Assembly: GCF_001019615.1 (NCBI RefSeq)
Contig: NZ_JNBQ01000013.1
Span: forward strand, 1 to 64,000
Length of the DNA: 64,000 nucleotides
Direction of reading: 5' to 3'
Origin: Cellulosimicrobium funkei
GTDB lineage: Bacteria > Actinomycetota > Actinomycetes > Actinomycetales > Cellulomonadaceae
Position 1 is the first letter of the stretch; each line of letters opens with the position of its first letter. Positions 36,965 to 49,698 of this stretch are shown piece after piece. The translations under genes were made by a program, and so were the position numbers. The notes below the pieces were generated by a model. The model had not been told where the DNA came from and made no database searches. It saw nothing but the letters and a program-made list of their open reading frames with translations.

Positions 36965-38694
36965 CTACTCCTGCTGCCAGGAGTGCCAGAGGCGCGCGTA
37001 GTCGCCGCCCGCCGCGACGAGCTCGTCGTGCGGGCCGATCTCGCTGATGCGGCCGCCGTCGACCACGGCGACGCGGTCGGCGTCGTGCGCGGTGTGCAGG
37101 CGGTGCGCGATCGCGACCACCGTCCGGCCGGCGAGCACGGCGTCGAGCGAGCGCTCGAGGTGCCGCGCCGCGCGCGGGTCGAGGAGCGACGTCGCCTCGT
37201 CGAGCACGAGCGTGTGCGGGTCGAGCAGCACGAGCCGCGCGAGCGCGACCTGCTGCGCCTGCGCGGGCGTGAGCACGTGCCCGCCCGACCCGACGGTCGT
37301 CTCCAGGCCGTCGGGCAGGGACTCCGCCCACCCGCGCGCGTCCACGGCGTCGAGCGCGTCGCGGAGCTCGGCGTCGCTCGCGTCGACCTTGGCCAGCCGC
37401 AGGTTGTCCGCGAGCGTGCCGACGAACACGTGGTGCTCCTGCGTGACGAGCGCGACCTCGCGCCGCAGGTCCTCCAGCGGGAGGTCCACGAGCCGTACGC
37501 CGCCCGAGCGGACCGAGCCGGCCGTGGGCGGGTGGATTCCGGCGAGCATGCGCCCGAGCGTCGACTTGCCCGCGCCGGACGGGCCGACGACGGCGATCCG
37601 CTCGCCCGGTTCGAGGTCGAGCGAGACGCCGTGCAGCACGGGGTGACCCTCGCGGTAGGCGTACTCGACGTCGCGCGCGACGAGCCGGTCGCCGTCGGGC
37701 ACGTCGCCCGTCGCGGTGCGGTCGCCCGGCACCTGCGCGACGCCGACGATCCGGGCGTACGACGCCGCGGCGACCTGGATCTCGTCGAGCCAGAAGATGA
37801 GGTTCCACACCGGGCCGGCGAGCTGGAACGCGTAAGTCGTCACCGTGGCGACGGCGCCGAGCGTCGTCTGGCCCTGCGACAGCAGCCACGCGCCCCACAC
37901 GAGCGCCGCGACGGGCGCGATCGCGATCGCGAGGTCGATGCCCGGGAAGAGCACGGTGCGCAGCCCGAGCGTGTACCGCTCGGACTCGTACGCCTCGGTG
38001 AGGTCGGCCCGCACGCGGGCCTTGCGTCGCTCGGTGAGCGAGAGCGCGTCGACCGTGCGTGCCCCCTCCACGTTCTCCGTGATGGTGCCGTTGAGCGTCG
38101 CGTACGCGGCGGCCTCGCGCTGGTAGCCCGCCGACGCGCGCTTGAGGTACCAGCGCGAGACGACGACGAGCAGCGGGACGCCGACGAACAGCGCGATCGC
38201 GACCAGCGGCGCGACGACGACCGACGCCACGACCGTGAGGACGAGCGTCACCACCGCCACGAGGAGCTGCGGCACGCCGAACCGCACCGCGTGCTGGATC
38301 CGGTCGACGTCGTTGGTCGTGCGCGCGACGAGGTCGCCCGTGCCCGCGCGCTCGACGGTCGACAGCGGGAGCGAGGTCACCGTCTCGACGAGGTCCTCGC
38401 GCAGCTCGGCGAACACCGTCTCGCCGAACACCATGGACAGGCGCTGCGCGTACCGGCGCAGCACGGCCTGCGCGACGACGGCCCCCGCGCCGACGGCGAC
38501 GACGGTCGTCACGTAGGACGAGGTCGTGCCCTCGGTGACCGCGTCGACGAGCCGGCCGAGCAGCCACGGCCCGACGAGCCCGGCGACGGCGGCCAGCGTA
38601 TGGAGGACGGCGATCAGGACGAACGTGCCGCGGTGGCGGGCGAAGAGCCGCCCGGCGGCGGCGCGGACGGCGGGGCCGTCGGCGACGGGGAGCT

Positions 38695-38698
<4 letters not shown>
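36965..38698 (-). CDS. ABC exporter half-transporter with intact Walker motifs but degenerate signature
   Basis: The 577-residue protein has an N-terminal six-helix exporter domain (type IV fold) and a C-terminal ATPase domain. Walker A VVGPSGAGKSTLGRML (about residue 370) and Walker B LVLDEATSLLDP with catalytic Glu are intact, and the switch IAHRLHT has its His. The signature, however, is HVLTPAQAQQVALARL in place of LSGGQ. The upstream gene overlaps by 4 bases and has the opposite defects, so the two should form a heterodimer with one working ATP site. Substrate unknown; the fold suits lipid, peptide or drug export. Confidence 0.92.
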
Positions 38699-40491
<1,793 letters not shown>

Positions 40492-40499
40492 GGTGTTCT

Positions 40500-40505
40500 A
40501 CCCTA
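40500..40505 (-). promoter_or_regulatory. -10 hexamer of the ABC exporter operon (leaderless)
   Basis: On the minus strand TAGGGT is followed by 8 bases and the GTG ending at 40491. Confidence 0.5.
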
Positions 40506-40615
40506 GGTTCGGCGTCCGACACGCGGCGACGCTTTAACCGCTGCGACCGCGTCACACGCCACCGCGCGCGGCAGGGACCGCCGCGGCCGTCTCGCCCGGA
40601 ACGAGGACCTCCCCC

Positions 40616-41056
40616 ATGACCACGCAGGACCCGGCCACGCCCACCCCGACCGACGCGCCCGCCGACGTGGCCACGCCGAGCACGGAGGCCGCGCGCACCG
40701 CGATCCGCAAGGCGCGCGGCGCGCTCGCCCGCTACCGGGTCCTCGCGATCATCACGGGTGTCATGCTGCTCATCCTGTGCGTCGAGATGCTCGTCAAGTA
40801 CGGGGTCGGCCAGTTCGTCGACGTCGACGGGATCATGCGGTACGTCTCCTGGATCCCCTTCGCGCACGGTTGGATCTACGTGGTCTACCTCGTCACGGTG
40901 CTCGACCTGTGGGCCAAGATGCGCTGGGGCTGGGGCCGGCTCGCGACCATGGTCTTCGCGGGCGTCGTGCCGGTCATGTCGTTCATCCTCGAGAAGAAGG
41001 TGCACGCCGAGGCCGAGGCCAAGCTCGCTGTCCTGGAGGAGCAGTACGCGTCATGA
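40616..41056 (+). CDS. DUF3817 integral membrane protein
   Basis: The 146-residue protein has a Thr/Pro/Ala-rich N-terminus and about three transmembrane segments: LAIITGVMLLILCVEMLVKY, IPFAHGWIYVVYLVTVLDLW and LATMVFAGVVPVMSFILE. The H-G-W-x-Y-x-x-Y motif is typical of DUF3817 (YdzA-like) proteins, whose role is unknown. GAGGACCTCCCC precedes the ATG as ribosome binding site. It overlaps the E1-rhodanese gene by 4 bases (ATGA), so they are co-translated; no functional link is known. Confidence 0.85.
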   Translation: MTTQDPATPTPTDAPADVATPSTEAARTAIRKARGALARYRVLAIITGVMLLILCVEMLVKYGVGQFVDVDGIMRYVSWIPFAHGWIYVVYLVTVLDLWAKMRWGWGRLATMVFAGVVPVMSFILEKKVHAEAEAKLAVLEEQYAS

Positions 41057-42321
41057 CGGCGGCCCTCGCGCCCCTCGTCGCGCCCGGTCCCGAGCTGACC
41101 ACCGCCGAGCTCGAGCGGTACGCGCGCCACCTCGCCCTGCCCGGCGTCGGCCCCGAGGGCCAGCGTCGTCTCGCTGCCGCGCGCGTGCTCGTCGTCGGCG
41201 CGGGCGGCCTCGGCAGCCCCGCGCTGCTCTACCTCGCCGCCGCGGGCGTCGGCACGATCGGCATCGTCGACGACGACGTCGTCGACACGTCCAACCTCCA
41301 GCGCCAGGTGATCCACGGCGGCTCCGACGTCGGCCGTCGCAAGGTCGACTCCGCGCGCGACGCGATCGCCGACGTCAACCCGCACGTGCGCGTCGTCGAG
41401 CACGCGCTGCGCCTCGACGCGGACACCGCGCTCGACGTGCTGCGCGGCTACGACGTCGTGCTCGACGGCGCCGACAACTTCCCCACGCGCTACCTCGTCT
41501 CCGACGCGGCCGAGGTCCTCGGCCTCCCCGTGGTCTGGGGCTCGATCTACCGCTTCCAGGGACAGGTCAGCGTCTTCTGGGGCGCGCCGCGGTTCGCGGT
41601 GCCCGACGACGTCCCGCTCCCGGGCGCCGCGGCTCCCGTCGGCCCCGGGGACGGCGAGGGGCGAGGCGTCACGTACCGCGACGTGTTCCCCGTCCCGCCG
41701 CCGCCCGGTGCCGCGCCCGACTGCGCGACCGGCGGGGTGTTCGGCGCGATGTGCGGGACCGTCGGCTCCGTCATGGCGACCGAGGCGATCAAGCTCGTCA
41801 CCGGTGCCGGGACGACGCTGCTGGGCCGCCTCGCCGTCTACGACGCGCTCGAGCTCTCGTGGCGCCAGCTCACCGTGCGCGCCGACCCGACGCGCGAGCC
41901 CGTCACCGCGCTCCTGCCGGGCGACGACGCCTACGCCGCGTTCTGCGGGCTCGCCCCGGCGACGTCGGGCAGCAAGCCGGTCGCGGGGGAGCGCGACGTC
42001 GCCGCCCGCGACGCCGCGGCCCTGCTGGGTCACGACGGCGCGGCGCCGTACCTCCTCGACGTGCGCGAGGACTGGGAGGCGCAGGTGCGTCCCCTGCCCG
42101 GGTCGACCCTCGTGCCGAGCGGGACGTTCCTCACGGGCGACCCCGCCGCGGCGCTCGCGGCCCTCCCGACGGACCGAACCGTGCTCGTCCTGTGCGCGGT
42201 CGGCGCCCGCTCGGCCCGCGTCGCCGACGTCGCCCGCGCGGCGGGGATCGACGCCCGCTCGGTGGTCGGCGGCGTCCCCGCCCTCCTCGACGCCCTCGCG
42301 GCGCCCTCCCCGGCCACGTAG
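41053..42321 (+). CDS. thiF: E1-like adenylyltransferase with C-terminal rhodanese domain (MoeZ/ThiF type)
   Basis: The 422-residue protein activates the C-terminus of a small sulfur carrier (ThiS or MoaD) by adenylation and can pass sulfur through its rhodanese domain. The nucleotide motif is VLVVGAGGLGSPALLYLAAA, with DDDVVDTSNLQRQVIH and DGADNFPTRYLV; the catalytic-Cys-type segment is DCATGGVFG. The rhodanese domain (from ~315) ends VLVLCAVGARSARVADVARA with its Cys. MoeZ-like proteins serve both thiamine and molybdopterin routes; here thiOSG lies immediately beyond on the opposite strand, favouring a thiamine role. The symbol is by context. Confidence 0.88.
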   Translation: MTAALAPLVAPGPELTTAELERYARHLALPGVGPEGQRRLAAARVLVVGAGGLGSPALLYLAAAGVGTIGIVDDDVVDTSNLQRQVIHGGSDVGRRKVDSARDAIADVNPHVRVVEHALRLDADTALDVLRGYDVVLDGADNFPTRYLVSDAAEVLGLPVVWGSIYRFQGQVSVFWGAPRFAVPDDVPLPGAAAPVGPGDGEGRGVTYRDVFPVPPPPGAAPDCATGGVFGAMCGTVGSVMATEAIKLVTGAGTTLLGRLAVYDALELSWRQLTVRADPTREPVTALLPGDDAYAAFCGLAPATSGSKPVAGERDVAARDAAALLGHDGAAPYLLDVREDWEAQVRPLPGSTLVPSGTFLTGDPAAALAALPTDRTVLVLCAVGARSARVADVARAAGIDARSVVGGVPALLDALAAPSPAT

Positions 42322-42336
42322 GCCGCGCCCCCCGTG

Positions 42337-42394
42337 CCGAACAGGTGATCGTGGCGCGTCCTGGTTCGCTGACGAGCCAGGACGGCCTGTCCGG
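42337..42394. repeat. Palindromic intergenic element (copy B)
   Basis: CCGAACAGGTGATCGTG (42337-42353) matches copy A at 24627. CGTCCTGG (42357-42364) pairs with CCAGGACG (42377-42384), and CCGAACAGG pairs with CCTGTCCGG (42386-42394) with one mismatch. It sits between convergent thiF and thiG and may also terminate both. Confidence 0.6.
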
Positions 42395-42421
42395 CATGCC
42401 GGGGTGGCCTGGTCGCCGGAG

Positions 42422-43273
<852 letters not shown>

Positions 43274-43507
43274 TCAGCCGCCCTGGACGGCGGTGACGAT
43301 CTCGATGCGGTCGCCGGGCGCGACGACGGTCGTCGCCCACGAGCCGCGCGGCACCACGGCGTCGCCCACCGCGACGGCAACTCCTTGCGGCGTCCCGTCG
43401 GCGACGTACGCGGGGACGAGCGCCGCGACGAGCTGCTCGAGGTGCACGGGGGCGTCGAGCGGGTACGGCTCGCCGTTGACGAGCGCGGTCGGAGCGGGTG
43501 GGGTCAC
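43274..43507 (-). CDS. thiS: Sulfur carrier protein ThiS
   Basis: The 77-residue ubiquitin-like carrier starts ALVNGEPYPLDAPVHLEQLV, continues GVAVAVGDAVVPRGSWATTV and ends GDRIEIVTAVQGG with the functional C-terminal Gly-Gly that is adenylated and converted to a thiocarboxylate. GTG at 43507 is supported by GAGGTG 7 bases upstream. It lies 5 bases after the thiO stop. Confidence 0.93.
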   Translation of the reverse strand: MTPPAPTALVNGEPYPLDAPVHLEQLVAALVPAYVADGTPQGVAVAVGDAVVPRGSWATTVVAPGDRIEIVTAVQGG

Positions 43508-43512
43508 GGGAA

Positions 43513-44886
43513 TCACCTCGGTGTCGTGGTGGAGAAGGCGGCCGACCGGGCGGCGTCGAACCCGGGGTCGTTCCCCGGATCCGACGCGAACCCGGGGACA
43601 ACCCCGGGTTCGGCGAAGCGGTCGGTGCGGGTCGGGGAGAGGGCGGTGGTGGCCTCGGCCGGGAGCGCGGCACCGGTGAGGCCGGCGACGACCGCGTCGG
43701 CGGTGAGCGGCGCGAGCAGGATGCCGTTGCGCCCGTGCCCGGTCGCGAGGTGCAGCCCCGGGACGACGGTCGGGCCGACGAGCGGCAGGTTGTCCGGGGT
43801 CGCGGGGCGGGCCCGGGGCGTCACGTCGACAAGCGCGGCCTCGTCGATCCCGGGCAGCAGGGCGCGCGCGTCGCGCAGCAGGGCGAAGACGCCGCCCGCG
43901 GTCGCGCGGCGGTCGTCGGGGTTCTCCTCGGTCGTCGCGCCGACGACGACCTCGCGGTGCCCCGCGCAGCCGTGACCCTGCCCGTCGGGTACGGGGTCGC
44001 GCGGCACCACGTACACCGGCCGCCCCTGCACGACCCCGCGCACGACGTGCTCGAGCGCGAGGTCCGGCCCGGCGTCGAGGCGCAGCGTCTGCCCCTTGAC
44101 CGGCCGCGTCGGCACGACGACGCCCGGGACGTCCGCGAGCAGCGCCCCGGACTCCCAGCCCGCCGCGACGACGACCGCGCCCGCCGCGTGGAGCCGGCCC
44201 GCGTCGTCGCGCACCCCCACGACGCGCCCGGACGGGTCGAGCGCGAGCCGCCTCGCCGACGCCCGCACGACGGCGGCGCGCGCCCCGGCGCCGCCGTCCG
44301 CGCTCGCGAGCGTCCCCGGCCCGGCGCCCCTGGCGAGCGCGCCGAGCAGCACCGCGTGCGTCGCGCGCGGGTCGACCGCGTGGTCGGCGGGCGCCCAGGC
44401 CGCGCCCGCGACCCGCGGGCCGAGGTAGGGCTCGCGCCGACGGGCGTCGGCCACGGTGAGCTCGTGCGACGCGAGGCCGTGCGCGGCGTGGAGGGCGAGG
44501 AGGCGCCGGAGCAGCGCGAGGTCGTCGCCGTCGTACGCGACCGTAAGGGTGCCCGCGGTGCGCAGGCCGACGTCGGCACCGGTCGCGGCGTGCAGGTCGG
44601 CCGCGAAGCCGGGCCATGCCGCGGCGGCGGCGAGGTGCAGGCGCAGCGCGTCGTCCTCGCCGAAGTCGGCCTCCGTGACCGGGGCGAGCATCCCGGCGGC
44701 GGCGTGCGTCGCGCCGTCGCCCGGCGACGGGTCGAGCACCGTGACGGTCAGCCCCGCGCGCGCCGCCCGCCACGCCACGGCGAGACCCACGATCCCGCCA
44801 CCCACGACGACGACGTCGCGCGCGCCGTCGGGCACGGCAGGACCGGCTCCCGGCAGGCGGGGCCCAGGACGGACAGGGGTGTGCAT
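43513..44886 (-). CDS. thiO: Glycine oxidase ThiO
   Basis: FAD enzyme oxidising glycine to the imine used by ThiG. It has 457 residues: FAD motif DVVVVGGGIVGLAVAWRAA, GDGATHAAAGMLAPVTEADF, LRTAGTLTVAYDGDDLALL, and the C-terminal VTPRARPATPDNLPLVGPT and ATGHGRNGILLAPLTAD. The final ~30 residues (with PGVVPGFASDPGNDPGFD) exceed the family fold and coincide with a palindromic DNA insert. ATG at 44886 is preferred: the ATG at 44907 lies inside the riboswitch core, and GGGAG sits 5 bases before 44886. Confidence 0.92.
   Translation of the reverse strand: MHTPVRPGPRLPGAGPAVPDGARDVVVVGGGIVGLAVAWRAARAGLTVTVLDPSPGDGATHAAAGMLAPVTEADFGEDDALRLHLAAAAAWPGFAADLHAATGADVGLRTAGTLTVAYDGDDLALLRRLLALHAAHGLASHELTVADARRREPYLGPRVAGAAWAPADHAVDPRATHAVLLGALARGAGPGTLASADGGAGARAAVVRASARRLALDPSGRVVGVRDDAGRLHAAGAVVVAAGWESGALLADVPGVVVPTRPVKGQTLRLDAGPDLALEHVVRGVVQGRPVYVVPRDPVPDGQGHGCAGHREVVVGATTEENPDDRRATAGGVFALLRDARALLPGIDEAALVDVTPRARPATPDNLPLVGPTVVPGLHLATGHGRNGILLAPLTADAVVAGLTGAALPAEATTALSPTRTDRFAEPGVVPGFASDPGNDPGFDAARSAAFSTTTPR
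43562..43612. repeat. Two adjacent CCCGGGG hairpins inside the 3' end of thiO
   Basis: CCGGGG-TCGTT-CCCCGG (43562-43578) is followed by the perfect 11-bp stem CGAACCCGGGG-ACAA-CCCCGGGTTCG (43587-43612). Both share the GAACCCGGGG left arm. They encode the extra C-terminal tail of ThiO. Confidence 0.75.
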
Positions 44887-44972
44887 GCGCGCTCCCTTCG
44901 CTGGCATGACCCAGATCAGGTTCGACGGTCGGCTCCGACGCCCTCTCAGCCCCCGTGGGGGGCTCCCGTGCT
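44887..44972 (-). promoter_or_regulatory. TPP riboswitch (THI element) of thiOSG
   Basis: On the minus strand the conserved pyrimidine-sensing CTGAGA (44944-44949) and the pyrophosphate-sensing CTGATCTGGGTCATGCCAGC (44900-44919) are both present, followed by GAAGGGAG (44892-44899). The last element is also the ribosome binding site of thiO, so thiamine pyrophosphate binding should hide it directly and block translation. TACTGT (44980-44985) is a plausible -10 just upstream. Confidence 0.95.
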
Positions 44973-45010
44973 GTCGGCCACAGTACCGCCTGCTCCGGAC
45001 GGGCCGCCGC

Positions 45011-45016
45011 TAGGCT
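45011..45016 (+). promoter_or_regulatory. -10 hexamer of a probable leaderless thiE promoter
   Basis: TAGGCT is followed by 7 bases and the GTG at 45024; the divergent thiO riboswitch promoter lies about 30 bases away. Confidence 0.55.
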
Positions 45017-45023
45017 CCGGCGG

Positions 45024-45740
45024 GTGAGCACCGAGACCTTCGCCACTCCCGCCCCGCAAGCTCCGGACGCCGCGCGGACCCGCCTCGCCGACGCGCGCCT
45101 CTACCTGTGCACGGACGCGCGCGAGGAGCGCGGCGACCTCGAGGACTTCCTCCGGGCGGCGCTCGCGGGCGGAGTCGACGTGGTCCAGCTCCGCGACAAG
45201 ACGCTCGACGTCGCGCGCGAGCTCGAGCTCCAGGAGCTTGTCGCGCGGGTCGCGACGGAGCACGGCGCGCTGTGGGCGGTCAACGACCGGGCGGACGTCG
45301 CACAGCTCGCGGGCGCGCCCGTCGTCCACATGGGTCAGGGGGACCTGCCCGTCCCCGCGGTGCGAGCCCTGCTCGGCGGCGGCCCCGTGCTCGGCCGGTC
45401 GACGCACTCGGCCGACCAGGCGGCCGCCGCCGAGGCCGACCCGGACGTCGACTACTTCTGCGTCGGACCCCTGTGGGCGACGCCGACCAAGCCGGGGCGG
45501 GCGGCCGTCGGGCTCGACCTGCTGCGCGCGGTCGCCGCGACGCGGCCGAGCACGCCGTGGTTCGCCATCGGCGGGATCGACGCGGACCGGCTCGACGCGG
45601 TGCTCGACGCCGGGGCGACGCGCGTCGTCGTCGTGCGGGCGGTCACGCAGGCGAGCGACCCCGAGGCCGCGGCCCGCGCGCTGCGCGACCGGATCGTCGA
45701 GCGTGTGGCCGAGCGCGCCGCCGAGCCCGCCGGCGCCTGA
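45024..45740 (+). CDS. thiE: Thiamine-phosphate synthase ThiE
   Basis: Joins HMP pyrophosphate and thiazole phosphate to thiamine phosphate. The 238-residue TIM barrel has [93 protein letters not shown] and [20 protein letters not shown], plus phosphate-binding [12 protein letters not shown]. It is divergent from thiO. Since its mRNA seems leaderless, it would escape the riboswitch. Confidence 0.94.
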   Translation: MSTETFATPAPQAPDAARTRLADARLYLCTDAREERGDLEDFLRAALAGGVDVVQLRDKTLDVARELELQELVARVATEHGALWAVNDRADVAQLAGAPVVHMGQGDLPVPAVRALLGGGPVLGRSTHSADQAAAAEADPDVDYFCVGPLWATPTKPGRAAVGLDLLRAVAATRPSTPWFAIGGIDADRLDAVLDAGATRVVVVRAVTQASDPEAAARALRDRIVERVAERAAEPAGA

Positions 45741-45771
45741 GACGCGGGACGGGACCGCGCCGCGCGGCGAC

Positions 45772-45777
45772 TATCCT
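45772..45777 (+). promoter_or_regulatory. -10 hexamer of a probable leaderless guaA promoter
   Basis: TATCCT is followed by 6 bases and the GTG at 45784. Confidence 0.55.
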
Positions 45778-45783
45778 GGAGCG

Positions 45784-47397
<1,614 letters not shown>

Positions 47398-47401
47398 TCT
47401 C

Positions 47402-48571
47402 CTAGCGGGACGGACGGGCCCGACGATCCACGGCGATCGTCGCGGCCCGTTCGTATGCCGCCTCCACGTCGGCGAGCACGCGCGGCCAGCCCGCTGACGA
47501 CGGCACGTCGCGGTTGTGCGCGACGATCCGGTCGAGCAGGCCGTCCTCGGTCGCGAGGCGCACCAGGGCGTCCGTGAGCCCGGCGTCGTCGTCCGCGAGG
47601 AGCGCGTCGACGCCGTCCGTGAGGCGTTCCGCGACGCCCGACTGCGAGCGGGTCAGGACGGCGAGACCGGCAGCCTGGCCCTCGAGCGCCGCGATCCCGA
47701 ACGCCTCCTCGACGGCGGGCGCGGCGAACACGTCGGCGCGCGCGTAGAGCCGCTTGAGCCCCGTCGCGTCGAGGCGGCCGGGGAGCGACACGACCGACCC
47801 CAGCCCGTGCTCCGCGACGAAGCGCCGCGCGTCGGCCAGCTCGGGGCCGTCCCCGGCGAGCGTCACGTGGAGCGCGCCCTCGGGGAGGCGCGCGACGGCG
47901 TCGCGCACGACGTCGAGGAGCGGCAGCACGCGCTTGCGCGGCGCGAACCGCGTCGCCGCCACGACGTGGACGGCCGCGCCCTCCATGCGGTCGGCGCGCT
48001 CGGTGCGTGGCACGCGCCACGCGTCGAGATCGAGGCCGTTGTGCAGCACCACGACCTCGCCGTGGTCGCCGACGATGCGGCGCAGGGGAGCGGCGGTCAG
48101 CTCGCTCACCGCCGACCACAGCACGGGCCAGCGTGACCACCGCACGACGCGGTCGAGGCCGGCGAACGCCTTCTCCGCCCCACCCCAGACGCTGTGCACG
48201 GTGAGCACCGCGGGCAGCCCCGCGCGCACGACCGTGCGCAGCGACGCCTGGGTCGAGGGCGTGAGCACGCCCATGTGGAGGTGCACGACGTCGGGCCGGT
48301 CCGCGCGCAGGATCCGCGCCACGTGGTGCGGCGCGCGCGGGTGGACCGGGTAGCCGCCCGGGACGCGCGCGGCGAGCCGGTGCACCGTGACGTCACCGTC
48401 GCGCTCGGTCGACACGCCGTGCGCGCCCGGGCGCGCTGGCGTCGTGCAGACGACCTCGACGTCGTGACCGGCGGCCGCCTGCTGCTGCGCGAGGCGCGCG
48501 ACCTGGGTCTCGATCCCGCCGAGCAGGGGGAGGTAGCAGTCCGTCAGGTGGGTGATGCGCACGGACGGCAT
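47402..48571 (-). CDS. Glycosyltransferase family 4 protein
   Basis: The 389-residue GT-B enzyme has ITHLTDCYLPLLGGIETQVA at the N-terminal acceptor side, DVVHLHMGVLTPSTQ, and the C-terminal nucleotide-sugar side with VVAATRFAPRKRVLPLLDVV, LAGDGPELADARRFV and the E-x7-E motif in AVEEAFGIAALEGQAAGLAV. It probably transfers a sugar to a lipid or cell-wall acceptor; PimB/MshA-like activities cannot be separated by eye. It stands alone, convergent with guaA. Confidence 0.88.
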   Translation of the reverse strand: MPSVRITHLTDCYLPLLGGIETQVARLAQQQAAAGHDVEVVCTTPARPGAHGVSTERDGDVTVHRLAARVPGGYPVHPRAPHHVARILRADRPDVVHLHMGVLTPSTQASLRTVVRAGLPAVLTVHSVWGGAEKAFAGLDRVVRWSRWPVLWSAVSELTAAPLRRIVGDHGEVVVLHNGLDLDAWRVPRTERADRMEGAAVHVVAATRFAPRKRVLPLLDVVRDAVARLPEGALHVTLAGDGPELADARRFVAEHGLGSVVSLPGRLDATGLKRLYARADVFAAPAVEEAFGIAALEGQAAGLAVLTRSQSGVAERLTDGVDALLADDDAGLTDALVRLATEDGLLDRIVAHNRDVPSSAGWPRVLADVEAAYERAATIAVDRRARPSR

Positions 48572-48742
48572 CCTCCCATCCGGGCATGGCGCTGAGGTGC
48601 GCGTTCGCCGCGCGGTCCGTCGTCGTCGTCGCTACCGTGGGTCCCGTATGGGTGGTTCGACCGCCCTGCGGCGGACCCGCGCCCGCGGGTCGCGGACCGT
48701 GGTGCGGCAGCAGGTGGGTCCTGACGAAGGGGAGAACGCGCC

Positions 48743-49516
48743 ATGTCGAGCACCGTCACCGTCACGCCGGCCAAGGGGGCGCGAGGCATCGGCCTCGTGT
48801 CGATCATCGCCGGCATCGTCCTCCTCCTCGCGGGCATCGGCACCTGGATCGTGGTGGCGAACCAGCTGTCCGCCGAGGAGATCACCGTCTCGGACGACGC
48901 GTCGTTCCTGGCGGGCCGCCACGTCAACGGTCCGCTCACCGCGTACGCGCAGGCCGAGGTCATCAACAAGCACGCGCTCGAGGCGAGCGGCGGCCAGACG
49001 TACGCCGAGCTCGACCAGGACGACCCGACGCGGCAGACCGTCATGACGGCGTCGTTCCTGCGGGCGTCGCTGTTCACGTCCGTCGTCGCGTTCGGGGTGT
49101 GCGCCCTGGTCATGGGGCTCGGCATCCTGTTCATCCTCGTCGGCATCGCGCTCCGGCGGCTCGCGGGCGGCCCCAGCGTGGCCGTCGAGACGCCGGGGGC
49201 GTACACGTCGTCGGGCGACCTGTCGGACGCGGGTCGCCACGCCGCCCCCTCGCACGCGGAGCCCGCGCCGACCGCGCCGCCGGTCCGCCCGGAGCCCACG
49301 CGCCCGGTCGAGGCGCCGGGCCGCACGTCCGCACTCTCGACACCCGGAGCCGAGGCTCGTGCGGCCGCGACGCCGGTCGAGCCGACGGGTGCCGCGGGGA
49401 CGGGCACCCCGTCCGCCCCGGGGGCGTCGCCGGCCGCGTCGCCCGACACCACGACGCCCACGACCGGCCCCACGGGCACCCCGCCCGAGCGCCGGGGTGA
49501 CGAGCCCACCCCCTGA
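48743..49516 (+). CDS. Membrane protein with two transmembrane helices and a Pro/Thr-rich tail
   Basis: The 257-residue protein has helix 1 at about residues 17-40 (IGLVSIIAGIVLLLAGIGTW), an outside loop of ~65 residues (ADEEITVSDD-like start, then LAGRHVNGPLTAYAQAEVIN) and helix 2 at 113-138 (VVAFGVCALVMGLGILFILV). The cytoplasmic tail of ~115 residues is Pro/Ala/Thr/Glu low complexity. Homologues are often mislabelled aromatic ring-opening dioxygenase LigA; no dioxygenase motif is present. GAAGGGGAG precedes the ATG, and TACCGT at 48633 is a possible -10. Function unknown. Confidence 0.8.
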   Translation: MSSTVTVTPAKGARGIGLVSIIAGIVLLLAGIGTWIVVANQLSAEEITVSDDASFLAGRHVNGPLTAYAQAEVINKHALEASGGQTYAELDQDDPTRQTVMTASFLRASLFTSVVAFGVCALVMGLGILFILVGIALRRLAGGPSVAVETPGAYTSSGDLSDAGRHAAPSHAEPAPTAPPVRPEPTRPVEAPGRTSALSTPGAEARAAATPVEPTGAAGTGTPSAPGASPAASPDTTTPTTGPTGTPPERRGDEPTP

Positions 49517-49598
49517 TCGTCCCGGCCGTCCGTCCGGACGCCGAGGACCCGTTCCCGCCGGGTCGCACCGGGGTGAGCGCGAGGGGCGGCGTCGCTCG

Positions 49599-49646
49599 GA
49601 CACAGCGAGGGGCCGTGGCACACGTGCCACGGCCCCTCGCTGTGTC
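49599..49646. terminator. Very strong bidirectional hairpin terminator
   Basis: A perfect 22-bp inverted repeat (49599-49620 with 49625-49646) with loop CACG lies between convergent membrane protein genes. Confidence 0.88.
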
Positions 49647-49698
49647 TCGGCCCGCCGGCGCTCGCCCGCCGTCGCCCGTGCGGGACGCCGGACCAGGC

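Noticed and set aside
44887-44907. ATG at 44907 as the thiO start
   Set aside because: It lies in the conserved aptamer core of the TPP riboswitch; ATG at 44886 has the proper ribosome binding site.
43498-45027. 509-residue plus-strand ORF opposite thiO
   Set aside because: Shadow frame running through the TPP riboswitch and thiO; composition unlike protein.
48743-49516. Aromatic ring-opening dioxygenase LigA
   Set aside because: Homologues often carry this label because of Pro/Thr-rich tails; the protein is a two-helix membrane protein with no metal-binding dioxygenase residues.
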